A stretch of 64,000 nucleotides of DNA, taken from the NCBI GenBank assembly GCA_002306055.1, contig DBRR01000019.1, positions 1 through 64,000 on the forward strand, written 5' to 3'. Positions 18,322 through 26,909 of this stretch are shown piece after piece; the stretch's first letter is position 1, and every line of letters begins with the position of its first letter. Both the position numbers and the translations under genes were made by a program. Origin of the DNA: Anaerolineaceae bacterium UBA1363. GTDB taxonomy: Bacteria > Chloroflexota > Anaerolineae > Anaerolineales > Anaerolineaceae. The notes under the pieces were generated by a model. It was given only the letters and a program-made list of their open reading frames with translations, was not told the DNA's origin and ran no database searches.

Positions 18322-19374
18322 TTGCTAACTAGCGAAGCTGTTTTGAATGCACTTAGACAGGTAATGGATCCAGATCTGCATCAGGATCTTGTGAGCCTTG
18401 GAATGATCAAGGACCTGAAAATCGACGGAGAGCAGGTCAGTTTCACGATAGAACTGACAACCCCCAGTTGTCCGCTCAAATCCAAGATCGAAAATGACGC
18501 TCGACAGGCGGTGTTGAGTATGACTGAAGCCAAAGTGGTGCAGATCAACACGTCCGCACGTGTCAGGACCCCAAAGCCTTTAACCATTGACGAGAATCAA
18601 TTCAAACATGTAATCGCAGTTGGTTCTGGCAAGGGTGGCGTAGGAAAAAGCACTGTTGCTGTAAACCTGGCTGTTGCACTGGCAAGCGACGGTGCCAAGG
18701 TTGGTCTGCTCGACGCGGATATTTATGGTCCCAATATTCCACGCATGCTGGGTATTGATCGTTTGCCTGATAGTCAAACTAGCGGCAAGATACCCTTGGC
18801 TGAAGCCTATGGGATGAAAGTGATGTCGATTGGTTTCCTTGTGCAGAATGGTCAGCCCTTGATCTGGCGTGGACCAATGCTTCACTCAGCGATACAACAG
18901 TTCATCACCGATTTTGATTGGGGTGATCTGGATTACTTTATCGTGGATTTACCGCCGGGAACAGGAGATGTGCAACTCTCATTGAGCCAAACATTGCCCT
19001 TGACCGGAGCTGTAATCGTAACGACACCCCAGCAGGTTGCCGTTGATGATGCTTCACGCGCGGTGGCTATGTTTGAGAAACTTGAAGTTCCAGTTCTGGG
19101 GATCGTCGAAAACATGTCCTATCTCAATCTGCCTGATGGCTCAAAGCTGGCAGTTTTTGGAGAGGGTGGAGGCGAGCATCTGGCTTTTCGCACTGGCACA
19201 ACCTTCCTGGGCAGGATTCCGCTTGATCCTGAGATTGGAAAAAGTGGGGATTTTGGGAGCCCTATTGTGCTTTTGGACCGGAACAATCCAAGTGCCGAAG
19301 CCCTGCGCGAGGTAGCCTGCAAGGTGGCTGCAGAAGCCAGCATTAAGGCGCACGAGCGCGAAGTTCTGGAATGA
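18322..19374 (+). CDS. apbC: Mrp/ApbC (NBP35) family P-loop ATPase, Fe-S cluster carrier type
   Basis: 350-residue protein: an N-terminal MIP18/DUF59 domain (residues 5-80) with Cys50, then the deviant Walker A VGSGKGGVGKST at about 100-111, and LLDADIYGPNIPRMLG. The family usually carries Fe-S clusters to target enzymes. The expected CxxC after VENMSY is missing here and reads LNLPDG, as in some actinobacterial Mrp proteins, so direct cluster binding is doubtful. The start is a TTG with AGGAGA 5 nt upstream; the first ATG is 14 codons later inside the DUF59 domain. Confidence 0.88.
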   Translation: MLTSEAVLNALRQVMDPDLHQDLVSLGMIKDLKIDGEQVSFTIELTTPSCPLKSKIENDARQAVLSMTEAKVVQINTSARVRTPKPLTIDENQFKHVIAVGSGKGGVGKSTVAVNLAVALASDGAKVGLLDADIYGPNIPRMLGIDRLPDSQTSGKIPLAEAYGMKVMSIGFLVQNGQPLIWRGPMLHSAIQQFITDFDWGDLDYFIVDLPPGTGDVQLSLSQTLPLTGAVIVTTPQQVAVDDASRAVAMFEKLEVPVLGIVENMSYLNLPDGSKLAVFGEGGGEHLAFRTGTTFLGRIPLDPEIGKSGDFGSPIVLLDRNNPSAEALREVACKVAAEASIKAHEREVLE

Positions 19375-19380
19375 TATAAT
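19375..19380 (+). promoter_or_regulatory. TATAAT box for a probable leaderless ricT transcript
   Basis: TATAAT sits just after the apbC stop and ends 7 nt before the ricT ATG at 19388. With normal -10 geometry the transcript would begin at or next to the A of the ATG. No ribosome site is present. Confidence 0.55.
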
Positions 19381-19387
19381 CGCAAGT

Positions 19388-20587
19388 ATGTCTGAGATTA
19401 ATTACATTGGTGTCCAATTTAAGCCGATAGGCAAAACATATAGCTTTTCGCTTCCGGAAGGTCTGGAAGTTCAAAGAGACACTCGGGTGGTAGTTAATAC
19501 TGTCAGAGGCAAGCAGATTGGCAGGGTCACAGCGGTTAATCTTCCACAACCGGAGAACCCTTCTGAAGTTCAAGCCATCGAACGGATTGCCACCGAAGAA
19601 GACCTGCAGAGAAAAGCAGAAATTACCGAAAAAGAGGAAGAGGTCGTCGCTGCAGTCGCGAAATACCTGCGTGATCCTGGTCATGAAGGCGTCAAAGTTG
19701 TAGATGCGGAATACAGCCTTGATTATTCGAGACTGACCATTTATCTCAACTATGAGACTGGGATTGACTTTAATCCGCGCAATTTCATCCGGGACGTCTC
19801 GCATATGTTCAAGGATTGCCATATCGAAGTGCGTCAGGTTGGACCGAGAGATGCTGCCAAGGTTATCTCTGGGATTGGGGCCTGCGGGATAGAAAAGCGC
19901 TGCTGCTCCAGGTTTTTGACAGAGTTCAGTTCAATCTCGATCAAGATGGCAAAATCACAGGATATTTCCCTGACGCCGATGGAGATCACCGGCATTTGTG
20001 GACGGCTTCGCTGCTGCCTGGCTTATGAATATGATTTTTATGAAGAGGCTCGCGCAAAATTACCCAAGAAAAAGAAGATGGTGAAAACTCCACTTGGTGA
20101 AGGGAAAGTTTTACAGGTCATGCCGTTAAAAGACTCGGTCCTAATTGATCTTCCTGAGAAAGGACCCAGAGAGTTTACGCGGACAGAACTTGAAACTGGT
20201 GTTCTGGAAGAAAAAAATACCCCTATCGTCGCCAAAGATTTTTCGTTTTCTGAGCAAGATGAAGATGTGGAGGTAGTGCGCCTGGAATCTCCAAGCCCCC
20301 GGGAGGATAGATCTCGCGGAAGACCTGACAGGCAAGATAGCAGACAACGCCAGAGCGGTCAGCAGCGCATTGAAAATATACGCGATGGACAGAGACCAAC
20401 CCGAGAGCAGAAACCTTCGAACAACCAACGCCAGGATCAGGCACGCAATAGCAGTCGACCATCCAGGCTGAGCCGGCAGAATGAACCGGCTCAATCGCAG
20501 GACCAGCGGAAAGGCAACCCGGGGCGCAGGAGAAAGTCACGTCCATACGACAGTCAGTCTGCGGATAAATCCCCAAAACAGGAGTAG
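19388..20587 (+). CDS. ricT: PSP1-domain protein, RicT (YaaT) family
   Basis: 399-residue protein. The conserved PSP1 core (residues 1-270) carries a cysteine set in CGIEKRCC and GICGRLRCC, which in Bacillus RicT belongs to an Fe-S-containing complex affecting RNase Y and mRNA maturation. The tail from about residue 295 is low-complexity, rich in Arg, Gln, Asp and Ser, and probably disordered. Bacillus partners RicA and RicF are not seen in the window. No ribosome site precedes the ATG; a perfect TATAAT ends 7 nt upstream, consistent with a leaderless message. Confidence 0.86.
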   Translation: MSEINYIGVQFKPIGKTYSFSLPEGLEVQRDTRVVVNTVRGKQIGRVTAVNLPQPENPSEVQAIERIATEEDLQRKAEITEKEEEVVAAVAKYLRDPGHEGVKVVDAEYSLDYSRLTIYLNYETGIDFNPRNFIRDVSHMFKDCHIEVRQVGPRDAAKVISGIGACGIEKRCCSRFLTEFSSISIKMAKSQDISLTPMEITGICGRLRCCLAYEYDFYEEARAKLPKKKKMVKTPLGEGKVLQVMPLKDSVLIDLPEKGPREFTRTELETGVLEEKNTPIVAKDFSFSEQDEDVEVVRLESPSPREDRSRGRPDRQDSRQRQSGQQRIENIRDGQRPTREQKPSNNQRQDQARNSSRPSRLSRQNEPAQSQDQRKGNPGRRRKSRPYDSQSADKSPKQE

Positions 20588-20594
20588 ACGAACA

Positions 20595-21302
20595 ATGATA
20601 TTCCCAGAATGGAAAGGGTCTAAATCGATCATGGTAATCCTCGCCCATCCGGATGACCCGGAGTTTTTTATGGGTGCCACGATTGCTGAATGGGTGAAAC
20701 AGGGGCACAAGGTCAGTTATCTGCTGCTTACAAAGGGTCAGAGGGGAGTTAGCCCGGAATATCCGGATCCTGCAAATTTGGATGTGGTGAGAGTTTTGGA
20801 ACAGCAAAATGCTGCCGCTAAACTGGGCGTGAGCAAGGTTGAATTTCTCGATTACCAGGATGGTTACCTTGTACCTGATCTCGAAGCGCGGAAGAAAGTC
20901 GCGCGGGAGATCCGAAGACTGCGGCCAGACATTGTTGCCACGTGTGACCCGTTGTTGATCTACCAAAAAGGCCGCATTAATCATCCCGACCATCGCGCGG
21001 CAGGTCAGATTGTGATCGATGCAATCTTCCCAGCTGTGGGAAATCCAGCATTTTTCCCGGAACAAATTAACGAGGGATTCCGCCAACATAACGTGGAAGA
21101 ACTTTGGCTCAGTTTACCGGTTGAAGCTAATTTCGAAATGGAAGTGACACAACACTGGCAATTGCGACTGGATGCCTTGTTGGAGCACGTCTCCCAGGTT
21201 GGTGAACCGGCAGCATTCCTCGAACGGATGGAAACAAGGCGGAAAACACAATGGGGGGAGCAATTGCGATACGTCGAATCGTTCAGGAGATTGATTTTAT
21301 GA
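20595..21302 (+). CDS. PIG-L family (LmbE-like) deacetylase
   Basis: Zn-dependent N-deacetylase-type protein of 235 residues. The family start VILAHPDDPEFFMGAT (about residues 14-29) holds the AHPDD motif and the second metal ligand region is NHPDHRA near residue 132. Substrates in the family are N-acetylglucosamine-linked sugars or similar amides; none is identifiable here. The ATG at 20595 lies 7 nt after the ricT stop; earlier in-frame starts lie inside ricT. It overlaps the following peptidase gene by ATGA. Confidence 0.87.
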   Translation: MIFPEWKGSKSIMVILAHPDDPEFFMGATIAEWVKQGHKVSYLLLTKGQRGVSPEYPDPANLDVVRVLEQQNAAAKLGVSKVEFLDYQDGYLVPDLEARKKVAREIRRLRPDIVATCDPLLIYQKGRINHPDHRAAGQIVIDAIFPAVGNPAFFPEQINEGFRQHNVEELWLSLPVEANFEMEVTQHWQLRLDALLEHVSQVGEPAAFLERMETRRKTQWGEQLRYVESFRRLIL

Positions 21303-22483
21303 GTGAATCCCACATCTATCAATCTGCCAAGACCCTTCAAGATACTGCCAGCCAACACCGCCGGCATATTCATCGCAATCCTGAACTTGCTTTTCAGGAG
21401 CTGCAGACTGTTGAATATGCAGCAAAGGAACTTGAGGCATTGGGGTTTGAGGTCAAACGTGGTTTTGGGAAGACCGGTTTGGTGGCTTCGATGGCGGCTT
21501 TAAGCAATGGGCCACGCTTCTTGCTACGGTTTGACATGGACGCCTTGGCTGTGCAAGAACAGACCGGGCTTGATTTCGCTTCGACCAAAGCGGGATTGAT
21601 GCACGCCTGTGGGCATGATGGCCATGTGGCAATTGGCTTGACCGTGGCTAAAATTCTCTCGGAGTTGAAAGGTGAGCTCAACGGATGTTACTATCTGCTC
21701 TTTCAACCGGCTGAAGAAATCGGCCAGGGAGCTGCTGCAATGATTGCGGACGGTGTCCTCGATTTTATCCAGCCCGATTACGCTTTGGCAGTGCATTTAT
21801 GGGGGGAGGAACCTGCAGGTTGGTTAGGGATCACTCCAGGTCCGGTAATGGCTGGATGTAAGGATGTGAGCATCAGGGTGCGCGGAGTTGGCGGGCTTGG
21901 CGGCCGACCTCAGAAAGCGGTGGATTCAATTCTGGCAAGCGCCCATTTGATCACAGCCTTGCAATCGATTGTCAGCCGGAAATTAGATCCGCTTGATAGT
22001 GGGGTGTACTCGATTACCCAGATTCATGCCGGCACGAATAATAACGTCATCCCTGATAGTGTCTTTATGAGCGGCAAGCCGCGATTTTTTACCACAGAGG
22101 CTGAAGAAGTGATTGTAACTTCCACAAAACAGATCAGTGAGGGGGTTGCGGAAGCGTTTGGTTGTGAAATCGAGGTCGAGTTTGGGACGAGTATTCCGCC
22201 GACAATCAATGACGCAGCGGTTTGCCAGGCTGCTTACATGGCGGCTCAGAAGATCAATCCTGAGTTTGAGATTGGAAAAAATTTCAAACTAATGGGGTCA
22301 GAAGACATGTCATTATTCCTGCAGATGGTCCCTGGTGCAATATTCTTTGTGGGGGCGGGAAAAGAAGAGCCAGCAAAACGCTTTCCTTTGCACCACCCTG
22401 GCTTTGATATTGATGAAAGCAGCCTTGTTACTGCGGCTTCACTTCTGTTGGAGACTTGCCAGCAATTGGCGAAATCAGCCTGA
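21299..22483 (+). CDS. M20 family amidohydrolase (IAA-amino acid hydrolase/HipO-like)
   Basis: 394-residue metallo-amidohydrolase. Seen are the family motifs RRHIHRNPELAFQE, RFDMDALAVQEQTG, HACGHDGHVA (about residues 100-109) and QPAEEIGQGA. These are the residues of the dinuclear metal site and the catalytic Glu pair. The enzymes remove acyl or aminoacyl groups from amides such as hippurate. It is coupled to the deacetylase by ATGA and to the NTPase gene by TGATG, so the three may act on one pathway, not identified. Confidence 0.88.
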   Translation: MSESHIYQSAKTLQDTASQHRRHIHRNPELAFQELQTVEYAAKELEALGFEVKRGFGKTGLVASMAALSNGPRFLLRFDMDALAVQEQTGLDFASTKAGLMHACGHDGHVAIGLTVAKILSELKGELNGCYYLLFQPAEEIGQGAAAMIADGVLDFIQPDYALAVHLWGEEPAGWLGITPGPVMAGCKDVSIRVRGVGGLGGRPQKAVDSILASAHLITALQSIVSRKLDPLDSGVYSITQIHAGTNNNVIPDSVFMSGKPRFFTTEAEEVIVTSTKQISEGVAEAFGCEIEVEFGTSIPPTINDAAVCQAAYMAAQKINPEFEIGKNFKLMGSEDMSLFLQMVPGAIFFVGAGKEEPAKRFPLHHPGFDIDESSLVTAASLLLETCQQLAKSA

Positions 22484-23022
22484 TGGAACTTAAGTCAACC
22501 ATCATAGGTTTGTTTGGTTCCAGCGGCAGCGGAAAGACTCTAACTTGCCAAAAGTTAGTCAGAGCATTACGCGCTAGAGGTTTTCAGTGTTGTGGATTTG
22601 TTTCACCTGCTGTGTTTGTAGGAACAGATAAAACTGCCATCAAGGTTCAATGGTTGGAAAATGATACTGAGCGGTTATTGATGACCCCTCTGACAGAAGA
22701 AAGCCAACTGGTAGTTGGACGCTGGCAGATCCATTTAGATGCCTTTGAGTGGATCAACCGGAATTTAGCTGACCTGAAGGGATGCCAGGCTTTTTTTTGC
22801 GATGAGATCGGTCCTTTGGAAGTACTGCAGGGAAGAGGGTGGATCAAGGCACTGGAGATCGTGGATGAAAGAAAGTATGAGCTCAACGTAATTACATTCA
22901 GACCATCATTGCGAGATTATTTCAGACAGCGTTTTCCTGACCTGGTTGTTTATGATCTTGATAATCAAGGCGATGGCGAAAAAGCCATTCGAGACGTCAT
23001 TAACTTATTCGGTATAGGCTAA
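22483..23022 (+). CDS. THEP1-like P-loop NTPase
   Basis: Small NTPase of 179 residues. Walker A is GSSGSGKT (residues 12-19) and Walker B is FFCDEIGPLE near residue 108; the DEIGxxE form is typical of the NTPase_1/THEP1 family, which hydrolyses nucleoside triphosphates in vitro. The GFVSPAVF segment is also characteristic. Biological role is unknown. MobB-type GTP-binding protein was considered, but the DEIG motif favours THEP1. The start overlaps the upstream stop (TGATG). Confidence 0.75.
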   Translation: MELKSTIIGLFGSSGSGKTLTCQKLVRALRARGFQCCGFVSPAVFVGTDKTAIKVQWLENDTERLLMTPLTEESQLVVGRWQIHLDAFEWINRNLADLKGCQAFFCDEIGPLEVLQGRGWIKALEIVDERKYELNVITFRPSLRDYFRQRFPDLVVYDLDNQGDGEKAIRDVINLFGIG

Positions 23023-23049
23023 GCAAAGGCAAAAACGGCCTTGGTTATG

Positions 23050-23055
23050 TATAAT
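23050..23055 (+). promoter_or_regulatory. TATAAT box for a probable leaderless tatC transcript
   Basis: Perfect TATAAT ending 6 nt before the ATG at 23062. No ribosome site is visible before any of the three candidate starts (23041, 23047, 23062), and the box lies inside the two longer versions. The tat genes would thus be a unit separate from the THEP1-like gene. Confidence 0.5.
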
Positions 23056-23061
23056 CCCGAT

Positions 23062-23808
23062 ATGGAAGATACCTCTTCAGAGAAAATGCCCCTGAGCCAG
23101 CATCTAGAGGACTTGCGCAAGGTCCTTTTCCGGGCATTGTTGGGTTTATTAGTCGGAGTCATTGCAGGCGCATTTTTTGTCAAGCCTGTGCTGGATTTCT
23201 TGGCGCGGCCAATCGGAGGAGTAGGAAACCTCCAGGTGATTGAAGTAACGGAATCCATGTCCGTCTATATGCGAATTACATTGCTGATTGGTCTGATCTT
23301 TGCTTTGCCATGGATTTTCTTCCAACTGTTCTCTTTTGTCGGAAAGGGGCTTAAAAAGAGCGAAAAACGCGGTCTTATTATCGCCATCCCATTTGCCACA
23401 GTCCTTTTTCTGGCGGGAGGGACCTTTGCTTTTTTTGTGATGCTGCCAGCTTCGATGAAATTTTTTACCAGCCTTCTGGCAGTGGACACCAGTCTTCGCT
23501 TGAGCTCTTATTTTGGATTTGTGACCAATCTGATCTTTTGGATCGCAATGAGTTTTGAATTGCCTCTTTTGGTTTTTGTTCTGACCAGGGTCGGGGTGAT
23601 TAAACCGGACTTCTTGACTAAGGGCTGGCGTGTTGCCCTGGTTGTGATCGCCGTTTTGGCAGCTGTGATCACGCCAACAGGTGATCCTGTAAACATGGTG
23701 ATTTTCATGTTGCCGCTATTTGTATTATATTTAATGAGTATTGGGCTCTCTATGCTGGCATACAAAGCAAGACGTGCCAACGAATCAGAAAGCCCGGAGG
23801 AAGTGTGA
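23062..23808 (+). CDS. tatC: Sec-independent protein translocase TatC
   Basis: Six-span membrane protein that receives twin-arginine signal peptides. The conserved N-terminal MPLSQHLEDLRKVLFRALLG is present at residues 9-28, and hydrophobic spans follow near residues 30-50, 75-95, 110-135, 155-175, 190-205 and 212-235. Length 248 is normal. The start is set by the TATAAT box 6 nt upstream. tatA and a tatB-like gene follow directly. Tat is fitting for exported cofactor-containing enzymes; the cytosolic-looking hydroxylases in this window have no Tat signal. Confidence 0.93.
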   Translation: MEDTSSEKMPLSQHLEDLRKVLFRALLGLLVGVIAGAFFVKPVLDFLARPIGGVGNLQVIEVTESMSVYMRITLLIGLIFALPWIFFQLFSFVGKGLKKSEKRGLIIAIPFATVLFLAGGTFAFFVMLPASMKFFTSLLAVDTSLRLSSYFGFVTNLIFWIAMSFELPLLVFVLTRVGVIKPDFLTKGWRVALVVIAVLAAVITPTGDPVNMVIFMLPLFVLYLMSIGLSMLAYKARRANESESPEEV

Positions 23809-23809
23809 C

Positions 23810-23998
23810 ATGCTTGGAAGTATTCAATGGCCTGAAGTGATTTTGATCTTGGTGGTCCTCATATTGATTTTTGGGGTTGGTCGCATCTCTAAGATCGGTG
23901 GTGAATTGGGATCTGGCATCAGGGCGTTTAAAGAAGGTCTGGATGGCAAGAAGAAGTCTGATGAAGAAAAAGAGTCAGACGAGCCCAAATCTTCCTAA
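23810..23998 (+). CDS. tatA: Twin-arginine translocase subunit TatA
   Basis: 62-residue protein with a single N-terminal span (EVILILVVLILIFGVGRI, residues 9-26), then the TatA hinge and amphipathic helix KIGGELGSGIRAFKEGL, and a charged Lys/Glu/Asp tail. The usual FG of the hinge is FGVGRISKIGG. It starts 1 nt after the tatC stop with a GGAGGAA site inside the tatC end. Confidence 0.9.
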   Translation: MLGSIQWPEVILILVVLILIFGVGRISKIGGELGSGIRAFKEGLDGKKKSDEEKESDEPKSS

Positions 23999-24009
23999 AA
24001 AGGATGAAA

Positions 24010-24318
24010 ATGGAATTTTTAAATCTTGGTTGGACTGAGATTCTATTTGTTTTCTTGCTGGCTTTCATTGTTCTCGGTCCAGATCGGATCAAGAAGTTTG
24101 GGGGAGATCTGGGGACGTTCCTGCGGAAGCTAAGCAAGGATGGTCTGTTTCGTGAAGTTGTTCAGACAACGGATGAATTACGCAACTATCCGCGAAAGAT
24201 CCTGAACGAAGCCATGCTGGATCAACCCGTGATGTATGATCAGGCAGAAAAAAGCATGCTTCATCCGCCAAAAGAGGTCATCGATGTGCCGCCTGGTGAT
24301 GACCAAGTTCAGGACTAA
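24010..24318 (+). CDS. tatB: TatA/TatB-like translocase subunit
   Basis: 102-residue protein with one N-terminal span (EILFVFLLAFIVLGPDRI) followed by the LGPDRIKKFGGDLG hinge, as in TatB, and a longer C-terminal region than tatA. The Pro in LGP favours TatB. Of two in-frame ATGs (24004, 24010) the second has AAAAGG at the right distance. It ends 18 nt from the convergent GH31 gene, with no clear terminator between. Confidence 0.82.
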   Translation: MEFLNLGWTEILFVFLLAFIVLGPDRIKKFGGDLGTFLRKLSKDGLFREVVQTTDELRNYPRKILNEAMLDQPVMYDQAEKSMLHPPKEVIDVPPGDDQVQD

Positions 24319-24336
24319 TAGTTTTAAACTACCTGT

Positions 24337-26811
24337 TTATCGCATCATTTTCCGCATTTGACTCATCATCTTCTCAAAAGCTGAATAGGCATCATTTAAC
24401 GGCTTGTTTTCACTTTTTGGAAAAATTCCTTCATAAATTGCCAGCAATTGTTGTTTCGTGAAATGGTTGGAGATTTCGAAGATAGCAGCGGGATTCGTTA
24501 GCAGCGATGGAATCTTTTGCATGAACAATCCTTTGGCAAGGGTCGAGAGTCGGAAATAATGCATCATCCTGGTCAGGCGCGAGATGGGGGTGGTCTCGAA
24601 TGCTTCCAATTCCATGCCAGTGAGATGAACTGAAATTTCCTCGGTTGCTGGTACATTAGCGATACTGATCAGCAGGGATTTACGGAATTCATCATAGGTG
24701 CTTTCATAAGCCAAGTTCATATCTGAACTACTGACCTTGATCCCGGTTGGTTGACTAATGCCGATGATTTCGAAATCGTAATCACGAATCTTTGGAAAAC
24801 CTAAAACCGCCTCAGGTTGTCCTGTTACAGCGAATTTATTAAGTTCGAGAGTTTCACCGCTGAGGCTCTGCGAGAAGCTGGTTATGGCAAAATCTCCATT
24901 CCGATAGCACTGAGTTTCTCCATCATCTTCATAGAGGTCATAGCTTCCGTCTGAGCCGGCAAAGAACTTTAGACGAAGCCGGGACGGCAGTTTGACTCCA
25001 TTCGCCGGACCATCGGCATTCATCGGGATGATCGCGCCAGACTTGGCAAAGACTGGGATCTGGCTTTGGTCACCGTATACTGTTAGCCATGAGCCTCCTT
25101 CATGGGCTTCATTGGTGAAGAAGTCAAACCACTGTCCAGCAGGAAGCCAGACGGCGTGGCGCGCGAGTTTCGTGGTCGGATCCACAGGTTGGGTGATGGG
25201 AGCAACCAGTAGTTGGCGGCCAAAAGTGTATTGATTGGGCGCCTGGTAAGCAGCTTCCTCGTTCGGGCAGGAATAGTACATGGGGAGGATCAGGGGTTCT
25301 CCCTGCTGGGCGTTCAGCCAATTTGCGGTGTAAATCAACGGCAGCAAGGCATGCCGGAGCTGCATAGCGGTTCGCACATTTTCTAAGACATCTTTTCCAA
25401 ACGCCCAGGGACGTCTGTCGATGAATTCATTATTGGTAGAATGCAGCCTGAAGATTGGGCTAAAAATGCCAAATTGGACCCACCGTAAATAGAGCTCAGG
25501 ATCTTCTATCCCCTCACAGTGTCCGCCAATATCATGACTCCACCAGCCATAGGCAACGTTGGCAGCGGTTGCAGTCATCTCAGGTTGAAAAGCCAGACTC
25601 TCCCACGAGACGATCGTGTCACCCGAGAATCCGATCGGGTAGCGATGCCCGCCCAGACCTGGCCAGCGTGAGAAGATGAAGGGACGCTTCTGCGGAGTGC
25701 GGCCGAGGTCGTAGTAATGCAGGTGATTGAGCCAGAATAAGGGATCCAAACCATCTGTTCCAGACTGCGTGCCTTGCTGCCAGTCCATCCACCAGAAATC
25801 AATACCCTGGTCCTCCAATGGGTGATGGAGAACCTTGAAATACGCTTCTGTGAAGGCGCGATTGGCAATATCGAAAGCAATAGGTTTGCCTTCAGAAGGG
25901 TCTTGTCCGAGCGCTGCTGCCATCGCGGGAAATGCTTCTTCATGGGTATGAACACCTTCGGCTGGGTGGAGGTTTAGGGCAGTCTTCAGCCCGCGTTGGT
26001 GAAGCTCTCCAATGAACTTAGTTGGATTGGGGAATAGTTTTCTATTCCAGGTGTAACCAGTCCACCCAGAGCTGGAGTTGCCGGTGTTGGTGATGTGCCA
26101 ATCCATGTCCACGATACAAACCGAGAGGGGGATTTGTTGCTGGGTGAACGCATCCATGAGATCCAACAATTCCTGGTCTGAATACGGCCAAAAGCGACTC
26201 CACCAGTTTCCCAAAGCCCAGCGGGGCAGCAGCCCAGGTTTTCCAGAAATGCGTTGGTAATCGGTAATCGCCGAAAGGTAATCTTGCGCGTAGCCAAAAA
26301 AGTAGAGATCCCGTTTTTCAGGAGATGTTTCGCGTGGCTTGAGCCACTCGTTTTCATCAAACACCAGGCTTTGGCTGTCGTCCACCACTGCCCAACCGCT
26401 GCGTGAAACCAGCCCGTCGGGCAGAGTCAGGCGACCGTTGGTACTGTCGAGCGTGCGGATCGTACCACCGAGATTGGTTTGGTCGGGAAAGCTGTATTGC
26501 CAGGTTTGCCCTGATTGTTTGAGGGTGATTTGCAAGTCGCGCCAGTGAAAACGTCCGTTTTCGGCAAAACGGAGATGAAGATAGTCAGTTTCAATGTGCA
26601 GCCATCCGTCTTGCTTCCAGGAGTGATAAGTCGGCACAGGCTGATCGCGATACAGGAACACCTGGCTGGCATGATCCTCGAACCTCTTCAACGGGTCAAA
26701 TTCCATCCTGATCAGCCGGCTTGTCAGGATTGTGAACCTGGCATTTCCTTCGAGAATAATTGCCGCAGGATTAGCCTTTGGGGTGGGTGTGGGGTAAATC
26801 GCCTGGATCAT
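24337..26811 (-). CDS. Glycoside hydrolase family 31 (alpha-glucosidase/xylosidase type)
   Basis: 824-residue retaining alpha-glycosidase. An N-terminal beta-sandwich (residues 1-180) is followed by the TIM barrel with VCIVDMDWH, the nucleophile region WWMDWQQG, RWPGLGGHRYPIGFSGDT containing the acid/base Asp, and a C-terminal beta-domain. A DUF5110-type end and a further about 100-residue helical tail with QMRKMM are present. No signal peptide is seen, so it acts in the cytosol, probably on maltose, isomaltose or xylosyl oligosaccharides. The ribosome site is GGAGGAAC. The adjacent divergent MFS gene may import its substrate. Confidence 0.88.
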   Translation of the reverse strand: MIQAIYPTPTPKANPAAIILEGNARFTILTSRLIRMEFDPLKRFEDHASQVFLYRDQPVPTYHSWKQDGWLHIETDYLHLRFAENGRFHWRDLQITLKQSGQTWQYSFPDQTNLGGTIRTLDSTNGRLTLPDGLVSRSGWAVVDDSQSLVFDENEWLKPRETSPEKRDLYFFGYAQDYLSAITDYQRISGKPGLLPRWALGNWWSRFWPYSDQELLDLMDAFTQQQIPLSVCIVDMDWHITNTGNSSSGWTGYTWNRKLFPNPTKFIGELHQRGLKTALNLHPAEGVHTHEEAFPAMAAALGQDPSEGKPIAFDIANRAFTEAYFKVLHHPLEDQGIDFWWMDWQQGTQSGTDGLDPLFWLNHLHYYDLGRTPQKRPFIFSRWPGLGGHRYPIGFSGDTIVSWESLAFQPEMTATAANVAYGWWSHDIGGHCEGIEDPELYLRWVQFGIFSPIFRLHSTNNEFIDRRPWAFGKDVLENVRTAMQLRHALLPLIYTANWLNAQQGEPLILPMYYSCPNEEAAYQAPNQYTFGRQLLVAPITQPVDPTTKLARHAVWLPAGQWFDFFTNEAHEGGSWLTVYGDQSQIPVFAKSGAIIPMNADGPANGVKLPSRLRLKFFAGSDGSYDLYEDDGETQCYRNGDFAITSFSQSLSGETLELNKFAVTGQPEAVLGFPKIRDYDFEIIGISQPTGIKVSSSDMNLAYESTYDEFRKSLLISIANVPATEEISVHLTGMELEAFETTPISRLTRMMHYFRLSTLAKGLFMQKIPSLLTNPAAIFEISNHFTKQQLLAIYEGIFPKSENKPLNDAYSAFEKMMSQMRKMMR

Positions 26812-26909
26812 TGTTCCTCCGAACCGTTTGATGCTTTAGTTTAACTCCAAAAACCGTTGTTATCAGGGGTTACGAGTAAAATTAGGGAATCAAATCTTAG
26901 GAGGCTGGA

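Noticed and set aside
20223..21089. 288-residue minus-strand frame across ricT and the PIG-L gene
   Set aside because: Crosses two real genes and their junction; composition is that of antisense reading.
22483..23022. THEP1-like gene as a Mo-cofactor accessory (MobB or YqeC)
   Set aside because: The DEIGPLE Walker B and GFVSP motif fit THEP1, and the gene sits with a deacetylase and a peptidase, not with the Mo genes.
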